Part shown: positions 1 through 9,952 of the stretch, in pieces | Numbering within the stretch: position 1 is the first letter of the stretch | How the letters are laid out: each line of letters starts with the position of its first letter | DNA from: Mantis religiosa | Taxonomy: Eukaryota; Arthropoda; Insecta; Mantodea; Mantidae | Reading direction: 5' to 3' | Length of the DNA: 64,000 nt | Assembly: GCA_030765055.1 (NCBI GenBank) | Contig: CM060953.1 | Location: forward strand, 23,781,794-23,845,793 | Position numbers and translations under genes: made by a program | Notes under the pieces: generated by a model | Told to the model about the DNA's origin: nothing | Database searches by the model: none | The model's input: only the letters and a program-made list of their open reading frames with translations

Positions 1-75
1 CGCTCTAACCCATTGAGCTACCATGGCCAACGTGCCATCCCGACTTTAAATCTTCCAACTGACTCCTTATATGAC
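1..75 (-). mobile_element. S1 tRNA-like repeat, head fragment
   Basis: Reverse-complement copy of the S1 head, cut by the window edge. It reads the A-box side (GAGCTACCATGGCCAACGTG) followed by the short leader that precedes S1 heads elsewhere in the window. It faces the plus-strand S1 copy that starts about 25 bases on, giving an inverted arrangement like the one at 55.5-56.8 kb. Confidence 0.6.
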
Positions 76-100
76 AATGAGTCTGACTGTATAACTGACA

Positions 101-515
101 ATGATGGTAGCTCATTGGGTAAAAGCGACTGTATGGAAACCAGGAATCCGTGGTTCAAATCCCGGCCATGGCATTGAATTTTTCAGGTTGAGTCTATCTA
201 AAATCTTAGCCTGTATACGGCTAGTGTGAAGAAATTATTACTTTCCATAAATTAACTTAAAAAATAAGAGTTAAATGATGAAGCCTGTGATTCAAGTACT
301 TACAATAGTAAGCCACCACAAACGGTTTATCTCGGATGTGAGAGACCCTAGTGCTTCACCGAGGAAATATACGAGTCAATTGGAGAAATTACTGTCAGGA
401 AGGCACGTTGGCCATGGTAGCTCAATGTGTTAGAGCGACTGGACGGAAACCAGGAGATCCGTGGTTCAAATCCCCGCCATGGCGTTGAATTTTTCATGTT
501 GAGCCTATCTAAAAT
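101..515 (+). mobile_element. S1 tRNA-like repeat: head-body-head unit
   Basis: Two tRNA-like heads lie about 310 bases apart and flank an AT-rich body. The second head (about 411-483) has an A box TAGCTCAATGTG, a B box GGTTCAAATCC and a perfect 7-bp acceptor-like pair, GCCATGG with CCATGGC. The first head (101-170) is more decayed. Both are followed by the same GAATTTTTCA tail. Pol III internal promoters and a tRNA-like fold are typical of tRNA-derived SINEs. The head-body-head layout recurs near 20 kb, 30 kb and 56 kb. No poly-A tail or clear target duplication was seen. Confidence 0.75.
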
Positions 516-1944
516 GATTGAAAAATTCATACCTATAAATCAGAAATGAGTCAGTGTATAAAAATATATACCTTACCTAAACTGTTGCTCTAATGAAGTC
601 TATTTTTGCCTGTCTCTTATGCTTTACTAATTAGGCAAAATCATCCAGAATTAAGTGGCGCTTCCCAAAGATTCATGGTATACATTTGATGTATAATGAA
701 AATATACTAAACATAGGGCATTTTAATCAAAATTATATTAGCTAGTTTTGAGGAAATCAAAAGTTTCCACTTTCTCTATTAAGATTTAACAGCACTAGCT
801 GCATTTAATATTCACATTTAACAATTTTACGCTAAATATGCAAAGTTTAGTGAATACTGATTGTTCGTGCCTGTTTGTTGCTCAATTGTTTCCTAACGGT
901 TTCACTCTGTGATGTCAACATATTCCACGGAAGCAGCCATGTTGTACAACTGATTCTCCCTGTCCTTGTGCCTTTAAACTGCGCAAGCGCAATGTGCAGT
1001 CTGATTAATACATTCAAATTACACTTACTACATCAAATAAAATACTAATCTATTACTGTCTGACTGTTGTATTTGTAATAATGTGGTGTTGTCTACATAT
1101 TTTGCATTTGATGTAAAGCCTTTGCGAACTATATTTTTTATCCGTAGAGAGTTACAAGGCTAAACAGCCAACGATGTCGCACACATACACGTAAACTTTC
1201 CATATAAAACGGGTATTTAAGTTGGGGCGATCTTCTTCAAAACTTTTACGTTGCAATTTTGAAATGCACAACTTAACTACTAAATTTAGAATTTAATCAA
1301 GTTTTTGTTTTTGAGCAGTGTGGTCCACAGGATAGTTTGACAATATAAAATGTAAACTGGACAGCCCTGAAGGTCGGCTGATAGGACCAAAGTATAGGCT
1401 CGGTTGGTTCGCTCGCTCGGTCCGTCTCTCCTCCTCAAGTGGTCTTATTTTGTAATCAGAGCGATGAAATATCGTTTCCTCTCACTCTCTCCTTCAATGA
1501 AGATAATTACGCTGGTCCATGATTCTGAAGAGACAGTCCGGCCGGCCGGTCGGTCAACTTGGTGACCACAAAAACATTCTTGCTTACTTTGTCACCTTGG
1601 GCACGCGCACCTACCTGCATTCATTATTCTTATTAATAATATTGCTATGTTATAAACGGCTTTAGCTAAATACCAACTCCTGATGCGCAAGGAGACCAAT
1701 CTATGAAAATCGACGACAATTTGGGTATTTTTGCACTTTAATAAACATTAACATGTCACAAATATTGTGATATAAATCCTTGTGAACTCAGCACTCAGCA
1801 GCGATTAATATAAAAGTAATATCCCAAATTTTTAAAACAAAATGTTCCTTACGGTTCTATTTTACACCAAAATTTTGACTTTTATCGCATTTTATCATTT
1901 CCTTTATAAAAAATCAGCTTTGGTATTTATCTATTTATTTTGAA
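516..1944. other. No recognisable feature
   Basis: AT-rich sequence without a credible ORF or a repeat shared with the rest of the window. Short GC-richer runs with CGGTC-type motifs occur near 1390-1430 and 1530-1560. Nothing further can be supported. Confidence 0.5.
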
Positions 1945-2076
1945 CTTCAGGCAAACGAAATGAAATTTCTAAGAAGAATTGCGGGATATAGAAAAGTCCA
2001 CCAAAAACAAATGAAGATACACATGAAGAGCTAGAGACATCCCACCTGAATGACAGAGTACAAGAATATAGAAGTA
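1945..2076 (+). pseudogene. Non-LTR retrotransposon ORF2 C-terminus, first half
   Basis: Translation gives NEMKFLRRIAGYRK, then after a frameshift near 2000 a stretch reading EDTHEELETSHLNDRVQEYR. This is the region C-terminal to the reverse transcriptase of RTE-like elements common in insects (family knowledge). The frame stops at the TA where the Tc1-like element begins and resumes exactly after it at 3043, so it is the older insertion. It is 5' truncated and dead. Confidence 0.65.
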
Positions 2077-2299
2077 CTATATGCGCGTGATAAGAAGAGC
2101 GATCGGATTCCAAGTCCTCACTCTGTAAGTTTCGTTTAACTCCGTTAAAAAAGATGACAACTTTAAACTTTGAAATGCGCTAAACACTGACATCTAGTGG
2201 CTAATACGCTAAGCTTTATCGTGTCCGCCATATTTTGTTTTGATCAATTTCGAGGTTAATTAGCTAACCAGTTTACAACAATCGTATGTTAGAATTAGA

Positions 2300-2780
2300 A
2301 TTTTAGTTCGTCCTTGGCAACATATACATGTTATGAGACACGTCAAAATGTATAAATACAGTATATACATAAAGTCAAATTGATTACATACAATATACAC
2401 AGTAAGCAGCTTTTCTATGGTTTCATGTGGTATTTGTATAGATTAATGTACTGCAAGAAATGTCAAAATATAAATATTACAGGTTTGTGAATGTACTATG
2501 CTGCTAGTACTCATTTACATGGTTTTAGTTCCAAAAAATCATTAACCGTATAAAAACAGTGTGCATGCAAAAATTTCTTAACTTTATTGTTAAAGTGTTT
2601 TAATGATGTAGTTTGTTTAAATGAATTTGGAAGTTTATTATGTAACATTATCACTTTGTAGTTAAAGCTTTCTTCATAAAGGCTCGTTTGGTGCGCTCGA
2701 ATTGCCAGTTTATCCTTGTTACGAGTGTGGTGGTGATGCACATCAGCATTTACTTGAAAATGATTTATATTTGTATCAAC
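2300..2780 (-). pseudogene. Non-LTR retrotransposon 3' end, 5' truncated
   Basis: The minus-strand frame from about 2780 to 2514 ends with VHHHHTRNKDKLAIRAHQTS, continuing with LYEESFNYKVIMLHNKLPNS and a terminal KKFLHAHCFYTVNDFLE. The TRNK, LYNKLPN and HCFY..D.FL motifs are typical of the extreme C-terminus of jockey-like ORF2 in insects. The rest to about 2300 is probably 3' UTR; its left limit is uncertain. It lies inside the Tc1-like element and is therefore younger than it. The 5' junction abuts the transposase fragment. Confidence 0.65.
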
Positions 2781-2895
2781 TTTCGTGGATGTTATGGCTC
2801 TCGAAAGGGGACACCTCCGTATAACTGTGATCTGGATGCAATTGAGCTGGCGTAGGCAAAACAAAGGTATGTTTTCAGAGGATGCAACGTTACTT
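2781..2895 (+). pseudogene. Tc1/IS630-like transposase fragment
   Basis: The sequence around 2805-2890 translates to PPYNCDLDAIELA, then a stop where a tryptophan is expected, then AKQRYVFRG. The PPYNCDLNPIEL..A motif surrounds the third catalytic acidic residue of DDE_3-type transposases. It aligns with the better copy at 42306-42650 (minus). Relative to that copy it has a deletion before PPYN and has lost everything after the RGCNVT stretch. Dead relic. Confidence 0.7.
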
Positions 2896-3042
2896 GTTAT
2901 ATTTTCGCTTATCTTACACGCTATTTTGCTGAATTGTATTTTTCAAGGTTGACCACACTGAAGAAACAAAAGAGCTCTCGCTTCTTCCGCTCTACCCGCA
3001 CCACACCGTAATTCCAGCGCTCAACATATCTTGCACGTACTG

Positions 3043-3115
3043 TAAATGGGTAACCCATGTACAAAAAATGAAGAAAGAAACATTACTATTTAACATCCTT
3101 TTAACAGGTTAGGCC
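3043..3115 (+). pseudogene. Non-LTR retrotransposon ORF2 C-terminus, second half
   Basis: The frame continues from 2076 across the excisable element: ...EYRSKWVTHVQKMKKE, matching the EYR.KW..HV.RM motif of RTE-like ORF2 C-termini. Continuity with the 1945-2076 fragment is the best evidence for a nested insertion at TA. Confidence 0.65.
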
Positions 3116-3124
3116 TTCTCAGAC

Positions 3125-3325
3125 TACAAATGAAATGGGTGAAATGATGCTCAAATAAGTCCAGGGTACATAAAGCTTAGAGTTACCAGACGTTCGTCGT
3201 GTAGGGTAAGAGAAATCCTCGAAAAACGCTTATCCAGATAACTCACCCCGACCGACATTTGAACTCGGGATCTCTTGAACGTGAAGCAGACAAGCTACAG
3301 CTATGCTACAGAGGTGGACTCTTGA
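3125..3325 (-). mobile_element. S2 SINE
   Basis: Reverse-strand copy of the S2 SINE whose intact example is at 19024-19257. The tRNA-like B-box side is readable in reverse (TTTGAACTCGGGATCTCTTG), followed by the body with CTTATCC and CATTTCAT motifs. It is diverged and lacks a recognisable target duplication. Confidence 0.7.
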
Positions 3326-3605
3326 AATGCTGTTTGGAAAATGAACCGCAAGAAACTTTATTTTTTCGACATTTTGCAAATTTGAGAAATAGCTACATAT
3401 ACCTAATGTTAGTAGCATGTGGTAAACAAATGAAATTTATTGGTTAAGGAATATAGGATTTAAAATTTCACTTAAGTTTTGTCCACCCAACACAAGAAGG
3501 CAAGATTGAGGAATCTATAGTGCAATCACTTCTGGTGTCTGCATAATGTTTATGCTCGACTTCTGGATATGATAACGATGCTAGGTTCTACTAAAATGCA
3601 CAGTG

Positions 3606-5045
3606 TTGTCACATAACTCACCCATACACATTATCACTGCATTTACTGAAACGAGCATTAGATCTGACAGCATGGGTGACTCATATGTACTCTCATACAC
3701 TCATTTCGTAGTAAACAGATCCACTAACAGAGCAGATAAACATTTCAAACCCCTCTCCCTCTACGGGCCCCGCTTGTCTTCTTGTGATGGGTAGACAGTA
3801 CATAATACCTATCACTGCAGTTACTAAAACGAGCATTAGATCTGGCAGCATGGGTCACTCATATGTACTCTCATACACTCATTTCGTAGTAAACAGATCC
3901 ACTAACAGAGCAGATAAACAGTTGAAGCTTCCCTCTCTCTTCATACCCCGCATGTATTCTTGTGGTGGGTAGACAGTACATAACACCTATCACTGCAGTT
4001 ACTAAAACGAGCATTAGATCTGGCAGTATGGGTGACTCATATGTACTCTCATACACTCATTTCGTAGTAAACAGATCCACTACCAGAGCAGATAAACAGT
4101 CTAAGCTCCTCTCCCTCTCTTCATACCCCGCTTGCCTTCTTGTGGTGGGTAGACAGTACATAATACCTATCACTGCAGTTACTGAAACGAGCATTAGATC
4201 TGACAGCGTGGATGACTCATGTGTACTTTCATACACTCATTTCGTAGTAAACAGATACACTAACGGAACAGATAAACAGTTCAAACCCCTCTCCCTCTTC
4301 AGGCCCCGCTTGTCTTCTTGTGGTGGGTAGACAGTACATAATACCTATCACTGCAGTTACTTAAACGAGCATTAGATCTGACAGCTTGGGTAACTCATAT
4401 GTACTCTCATACACTCATTTCGTAGTAAACAGATCCACTAACAGAGCAGATAAACAGTTCAAGCTCCTCTCCCTCTTCAGGTCCCGCTTGTCTTCTTGTG
4501 ATGGGTAGACAGTACATAATACCTTTCACTGCAGTTACTGAAACGAGCATTAGATCTGGCAGCATGGGTGACTCATATACACTCTCATACACTCATTTCG
4601 TAGTAAACAGATCCACTATCAGAGCAAATAAACAGTTCAAGCTCCTCTACCTCTTCAGGCCCCGCTTGTCTTCTTGTAGTGGGTAGACAGTACATAATAC
4701 CTATCACTGCAGTTATTGAAACGAGCATTAGATCTGACAGCATGGATGACTCATATGTACTTTCATACACTCATTTCGTAGTAAACAGATCCACTAACAG
4801 AGCAGATGAACGGTTCAAGCCCCTCTCCCTCTTCAGGCCCCGCTTGCCTTCTTGTAGTGGGTAGACAGTACATAATACCTATCACTGCAGTTACTGAAAC
4901 GAGCATTAGATCTGACTCATATGTACTCTCATACACTCATTTCGTAGTAAACAGATACACTAACGGAACAGATAGACAGTTCAAACCCCTCTCCCTCTTA
5001 AGGCCCGCTTGTCTTCTTGTGGTTGGCAGACAGTACATTAGAATA
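3606..5045. repeat. 178-bp satellite, about eight units
   Basis: The marker CAGTACATAA recurs at 3796, 3974, 4154, 4332, 4510, 4688 and 4866, giving a 178-bp period with one 180-bp unit. A partial first copy starts near 3606 and a shortened last one ends near 5045. Units are roughly 90-95 percent alike by eye. Most units contain TGACTCA. Open frames of about 60 codons on both strands follow the repeat and are not genes. It lies between two S2 SINEs in opposite orientations. Confidence 0.95.
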
Positions 5046-5085
5046 CGTTTTGTCTTCTCTAGATTCCAGAATCACTAAACACAAA

Positions 5086-5300
5086 AAAATTGCCTACCTC
5101 TCTAGCGTAGCAAGTACTGTGTCTGCCTCACGGTAAAAAGGTACCGAGTTCTTATATCGATCAGAGAGAGTTAACCAGATAAGGATTTTTCCAGAATTTT
5201 CCTGAAAGATGAATGTTTGGTAACTCTAAGCTCTATGGACCCTGTGCTCATTTGTATCTTTATACCCATTTCATTCATCGTCCGATGTGACTAAACATTT
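5086..5300 (+). mobile_element. S2 SINE, diverged
   Basis: A degraded tRNA-like head (GTGTCTGCCTCACGG, then GGTACCGAGTTC) is followed by the S2 body, including CCTGAAAGATGAATG, AACTCTAAGCTCTATGGACC and CATTTCATTCATCGTCCGAT. It immediately follows the 178-bp satellite. Confidence 0.8.
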
Positions 5301-6316
5301 GAGGCCTTAATATGTAGATCCGTGTTTACCTTACAACTTCAATGTCCCACGTGATTGTACAAAAGTTTTAAGTAATAGCTGATATTAATATTTTTGTTGG
5401 TAGATGTAAGAATCATAATATATCAAGCTAATATTTGTTATGCATTGTTACTGAAATATTTGAAGCTGAATTGTTTCCTTTACTTTTCTTATTGTCTTAC
5501 TTTTTAAATTACTTTTTTCTGTAGTTTTTCCTGAAGCTCCCAAATCAAAGTGTTGAATCCAAAATGTGTTTCAAATGACACATTACCTCAAAACCAAACA
5601 TTTGAATTCCTTTACTGCAGAGCTGTCGTAATCAGTGGGTACCTCTGAAGGCGTGATGTTCTAGAAATGTCGCAGAGATGTGAAATTTGTGTTCGCAACT
5701 TCCTTATTATCACGATGATGGTGATTTATCAAATAATTTCACGCTAGTAACTGCAAAATAAGATATTACCGTCATTACCCATTAGCTTCACAGCAGGCAG
5801 ATGTGATATGAAGACATTGCAATTGGACATCGGCCAACCGGCGACACAGCACAGCAAATTTACTTCATTTCATTTGAAGTGAATGAAATTGCGTGGGACC
5901 GTTGCATTGCAACACTGAACATGGATGCTTCACGGTGTGTTTTGTAGGAGTTCAGTTCAAAGTAGCTGCACTTTCTTTTAGAGAAATAATCTTTTATGTG
6001 TGTTAAATTAATGAACAAAAATGCATACCTTTTATCCATAAAATTATACATGGTGTGACAGAAAGGTATGTCAAAACATAGATCCAGAAATTGTTTTTTC
6101 ATTCTTATCTACAGCTGAACCCTATACAACAACACACAATAACAGAACCGTGGGGAAACAGGAAATCACAGCAGATGTTCTAAATGTATCTGTCAACCCA
6201 CTGTCGCGTGGACCCCTTATGCGCCGAGATAGACCTGGAGAATTTCATGACAGCCTTCCACAATATGAGCACGAAGAGTCTCTCCAACTGCAACTGGAGT
6301 TGCATAACATAATCAA
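5301..6316. other. No recognisable feature
   Basis: AT-rich DNA with only short open frames (longest about 80 codons on the minus strand, 5860-6102) that resemble nothing I know. The last 200 bases before 6317 could be host flank of the truncated retrotransposon. Confidence 0.4.
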
Positions 6317-7243
6317 GTGATTTCAAATATCCCCACAAATGTTAAAGTACGTAAAGAGCTATCCGATAGGGGAACCGTAAGTTCGGGTGTGCCGCAAGGC
6401 TCAGTACTAGGACCTTTACTGTTTCTCGTTTTTGTTAATGACATTGCTGTTAATATTAAATGCCAGATAAAGTTTTTTGCAGACGATTGTATCATTTATA
6501 ATAAAATTCGGAATACAGTGCATGAAACCGCTCTTCAGGATGATTTAAATGAAATCTGTAATTGGGCTGCGGCTAACAAAATGTCAATTAATGCCAAGAA
6601 AAGTAAGTCCATTGTTTTTAGTAGAACTAAGGGCAAAATTATTGTTAACTATCACATGGGAGGGGTGCAAATTCCACAGGTGGACAGCTGCAAATACTTG
6701 GGAGTGTACCTGGCAAGTAATGCTGGATGGGACAAACAAGTAAATTCCACATCTAGGAATGCGTGGAAGGCATTACATTTCGTAATGAGAATATTGAAAA
6801 AGGGGAGCGCTAGGTCCAGGGAAATTGCCTACAAGGCCTTAGTGCGGCCGGTTATGGAATATGGAGTAGCATGCTGGGACCCGTATAGAGCTAACCAAAT
6901 CGATCCATTAGAAAAAATACAGAAGAGGGCAATAAAATTCATAAAAAGAGGCAAGTATTTTGGGCCTACAAAAGGAGATGAGACTAAATGGGAGGAATTA
7001 AGAATTAGGCGTAAAAAACAAAGGTTGGTAGCATTATTCAAAGCTAATGCTGGTGTAAAGGCATGGGTGGACGTTAGTGTAAGGTTAGATAATCCGGATT
7101 ATTATGGACGAAACGGTCATAGGTATAAAATTAAGGGTAGAAGATACAGAACCGATGTAGGAAAATTTTCTTTTGTTAATAGAACCATAGAAGAATGGAA
7201 TGAATTGCCTGTAGCAGTCTTCAGGGCTGTCCCCTGTCGATGA
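6317..7243 (+). pseudogene. Reverse transcriptase (ORF2) C-terminal fragment
   Basis: A 308-residue frame begins just before RT motif 4 (SSGVPQGSVLGPLLFLVFVN), then has the catalytic box as FFADD (residues about 55-59, here F in place of the usual Y) and the thumb region with KYLGVYLASNAGWD. The tail has a PLEKIQKRAIKFI segment and a C-terminal FVNRTIEEWNELP. Endonuclease and RT motifs 0-3 are missing. The frame ends in VFRAVPCR because one T is missing near 7219; copy 2 keeps it and reads VFQGCPLSLKKFRKNLDGL before its stop. Role when intact: target-primed reverse transcription. Fragment, not functional. Confidence 0.9.
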
Positions 7244-7476
7244 AGAAATTTAGAAAAAATCTAGATAGTTTATAGTTTAACTTTTAAATTATAATGGTAT
7301 ATAATATGTAAATAGAGAAGTAATTAGATATGTTTTAGTGACTAAAGTAAAATAATATCATGTTTGTATTGATTATTGTGTTATTGTTGTAAATCTAGTA
7401 ATTGTAATTTGATCTGCATTCTTAACTCTGCCACCGGGTAGTACGCAATTGCAGTGAATAAATACATACATAAATA
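6317..7476 (+). mobile_element. Jockey/CR1-like non-LTR retrotransposon, 5' truncated, copy 1
   Basis: Only the C-terminal half of ORF2 and the 3' UTR are present; the real 5' junction is near 6317-6345. The 3' end CCACCGGGTAGTACGCAATT leads to an ATACATACATA tail, and the minus-strand copy at 35714-36551 has the same tail, so the end is near 7476. A microsatellite-like tail instead of poly-A is known for CR1-type elements. No target duplication was identified. Confidence 0.85.
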
Positions 7477-7990
7477 TCGACTGGGTTTAAGAGAGCGTGG
7501 AGGCCACGGAATTGGTCCACCTCTTCCAATCCATGTAACATGAAACCTGTTATACAGAAGTCAAAGGACAGCACACCAGAAATGAGGGGGAACTGATTAC
7601 TGTACCTACAGCACAATGACAACAACGGCGAACTCTATCACCTCCACCCAATTTAACCAGAATTAACAGCGAATGCTCACTACTGTACAGTTACACCACT
7701 GTTCTGTTGTGAGGTTATGGTCACAGGACAGCTACGTGTTACACATCTCAGCGTGTATGCAGAGTTCTAGAAAAGCAGCTTTAACATGGAAATAAACAAC
7801 TCTGGGATATATGTTGATATAACACATTTTTATCCTCAAATTCAAAAAATGCTTTTCAAAAGCTTTGCCATAACTTTTTGTTACACCTGTATATATATAG
7901 ATATACATTCAAATTAGAATAACTCTATTTTATAGCATATATTTACGATCCATGTATCTATAGTAGTACTAACCAATATAGTATATATCC
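7477..7990. other. No recognisable feature
   Basis: Non-repetitive AT-rich DNA with no supported gene. Confidence 0.4.
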
Positions 7991-8098
7991 AACTCTATAG
8001 CGTGGGTGATAACATGTCTGCCTCAAGCTCACCAGGTCCCAAGTTCAAACCTCTATCAGGGTGAGTTATTCGGATAACATTTTTTCGAGGATTTTCCT
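7991..8098 (+). mobile_element. S2 SINE head at the start of a 108-bp array
   Basis: A recognisable S2 head (GTCTGCCTCAAGCTCACCAG, then CCCAAGTTCAAACC as B-box region) runs into GAGTTATTCGGATAAC and the first body copy. The body that follows is repeated in tandem, so this is a single SINE whose 3' part has been multiplied in place. Confidence 0.8.
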
Positions 8099-8745
8099 TA
8101 TCCTGAAATTTGAATGTTAAGTAACTCTAAGCTCTATGTACCCTGTACTCATTTCAACATCATTTCATTCATCGTCCGATATCACTTAACGTTGGAGGTT
8201 TTCCCTTATCCTGAAAGATGAATGTCTGATAACTCTAAGCTCTATGTACCCTGTACTCATTTGAACATTTCATTCATCATCTGATATGACTTAACGTTGG
8301 AGGTTTTCTCTTATCCTGAAAGATGAATGTCTGATAACTCTAAGCTCTATGTACCCTGTACTCATTTGAACATCATTTCATTCATCGTCCGATATGACTT
8401 AACGTCGGAGGTTTTCTCTTATCCTGAAAGATGAATGTCTGGTAACTCTAAGCTCTATGTACCCTGCATTCATTTGAACATCATTTCATTCATCGTCCGA
8501 TATGACTTAACGTTGGAGGTTTTCCCTTATCCTGAAAGATGAATGTCTGATAACTCTAAGCTCTATGTACCCTGTACTCATTTGAACATCATTTCATTCA
8601 TCGTCCGATATGACTTAACGTCGGAGGTTTTCTCTTATCCTGAAAGATGAATGTCTGGTAACTCTAAGCTCTATGTACCTTGTACTCATTTGGACATCAT
8701 TTCATTCATCGTCCGATATGATAATGTTGGAGGAAGTAAATTTAA
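8099..8745 (+). repeat. 108-bp tandem array derived from the S2 body, about six units
   Basis: The unit runs from CTTATCCTGAAAGATGAATG through CTAAGCTCTATGTACC and CATTTCATTCATCGTCCGAT to AACGTTGGAGGTTTT. The period is 108 bases (for example 8098 to 8206). Every segment of the unit is S2 body sequence, as seen in the single-copy SINE at 19024-19257. The last unit ends in GGAGGAAGTAAATTTAAAG, matching the normal SINE 3' end. Confidence 0.95.
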
Positions 8746-9952
8746 AGAAGAAATAATAGAATGTATTTGTGCATTGTGATATACATGTTCACTGACCTAA
8801 GCTTTTTATTGATCCGTTTGTATACAATTTGGCATATACACGATTTTTAAGTTAAACTTCAATGGGACGGAACCAACTCTCTTATTGTAAACAACGCTGT
8901 GGTTCTAGAAGTCATTGGTTCCTCTTATATCATAGTCTTTTTGAATAATTCATAACGAATGGAAAATTCCATAAGATATATGATTGTTAATATACAGGAT
9001 GAAACAGTTAATCCTAACTTTGCTAACAGATAGTAAACTCCTATTATTATTTCACAAATAAAACCTACATGATTATCCCAGCTGAAGCTACCATCAACAA
9101 ACAAATTTAGGATACAGTGTTTTGTTTTCTGTAGTTCTGGTTTAGCAATTTAGAGAAGAGTGCAGAAATCATGTAAATACAACAAATCAGATATCTGTGG
9201 TACTTCGGTGTGTGAAATATCGAGGCGCTTCCTTTGAAAGCACCAAATGTTACGTACTTCCGCTGGAGGCCAGTGCAGCTGTCAGAAAGCGCGAGTGAGT
9301 GTGGGAATGATTGTGACCACTGCTGATATGGACAATCAGCCACTGCAAGGGATGTGTTAATGTCTATTAGCGGCCTGATCTAACCACCACACACCGGAAC
9401 ACCAAACACTCGAGTCTCCATTGCTGGGAGCCACTACTAGTGTTTCCAATTTGCCACGTATCTAGTACTAGGCGAGGTAATTTAATACCCATATTCTGTG
9501 GGTAATATGATTTTAGACATAGGTAATCTGCATTAAAATACCTTTTTTTTTTAGAAAAAGCTGTTGGCCAGTAGGCAAAGCGTAACTTAAAAAAATCAGA
9601 TAAACGCAAACGAGATATTTCAGCTCGACTCTTCCAAAACTTAGGATTTTCAAGAAAAATGCCTCTCATACTAAAATTTTTTTCGGAAAAAAGGTTTTGA
9701 AATATTACATATAATTATTGTGAGTATAAAACCACAACTTTAAAGTATTTTCATCACAAATGAAAAGTATATTTTTAATTTTCCACGAAAAGATTGTGAA
9801 GTATTCTTCATTAAGTGGTAAACTTTAAGAGATAGTCAAAATATGTCTCAATAAAAACATACATCTCCTAAAGTACATAATACATGTGAGATATTTTTGT
9901 GGGCTAAGCCTTTCCGAATTTGTATTACTTATAGGTTTGAATTTATAAAATA
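8746..9952. other. No recognisable feature
   Basis: AT-rich. The longest minus-strand frame (9367-9669, 100 codons) resembles no family I recognise and has no supporting motif. Confidence 0.4.

Larger units (their letters stand above)
2077..3042 (+). mobile_element. Tc1/IS630-like DNA transposon, decayed copy 1
   Basis: The ends are imperfect inverted repeats (left CTATATGCGCGTGATAAG, right reverse complement CAGTACGTGCAAGATATG) flanked by TA on both sides. The related copy at 42045-44239 has the same ends and flanking TA. Removing this element restores the split non-LTR reading frame, which fixes both boundaries. Inside are 5' sequence shared with copy 2 (to about 2275), an inserted non-LTR 3' fragment on the other strand, a short transposase piece, and about 140 bases of 3' sequence shared with copy 2. 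TA duplication and a Tc1-type transposase motif support the superfamily. It is non-functional. Confidence 0.8.

Noticed and set aside
3606..5045. CRISPR-like regular spacing
   Set aside because: The whole unit repeats with no variable spacers, and the context is eukaryotic transposon DNA; same for the 85-bp and 108-bp arrays.
3603..5078. Series of 60-122-codon ORFs with similar sequence on both strands
   Set aside because: They repeat with the 178-bp satellite on both strands and show no domain or start context.
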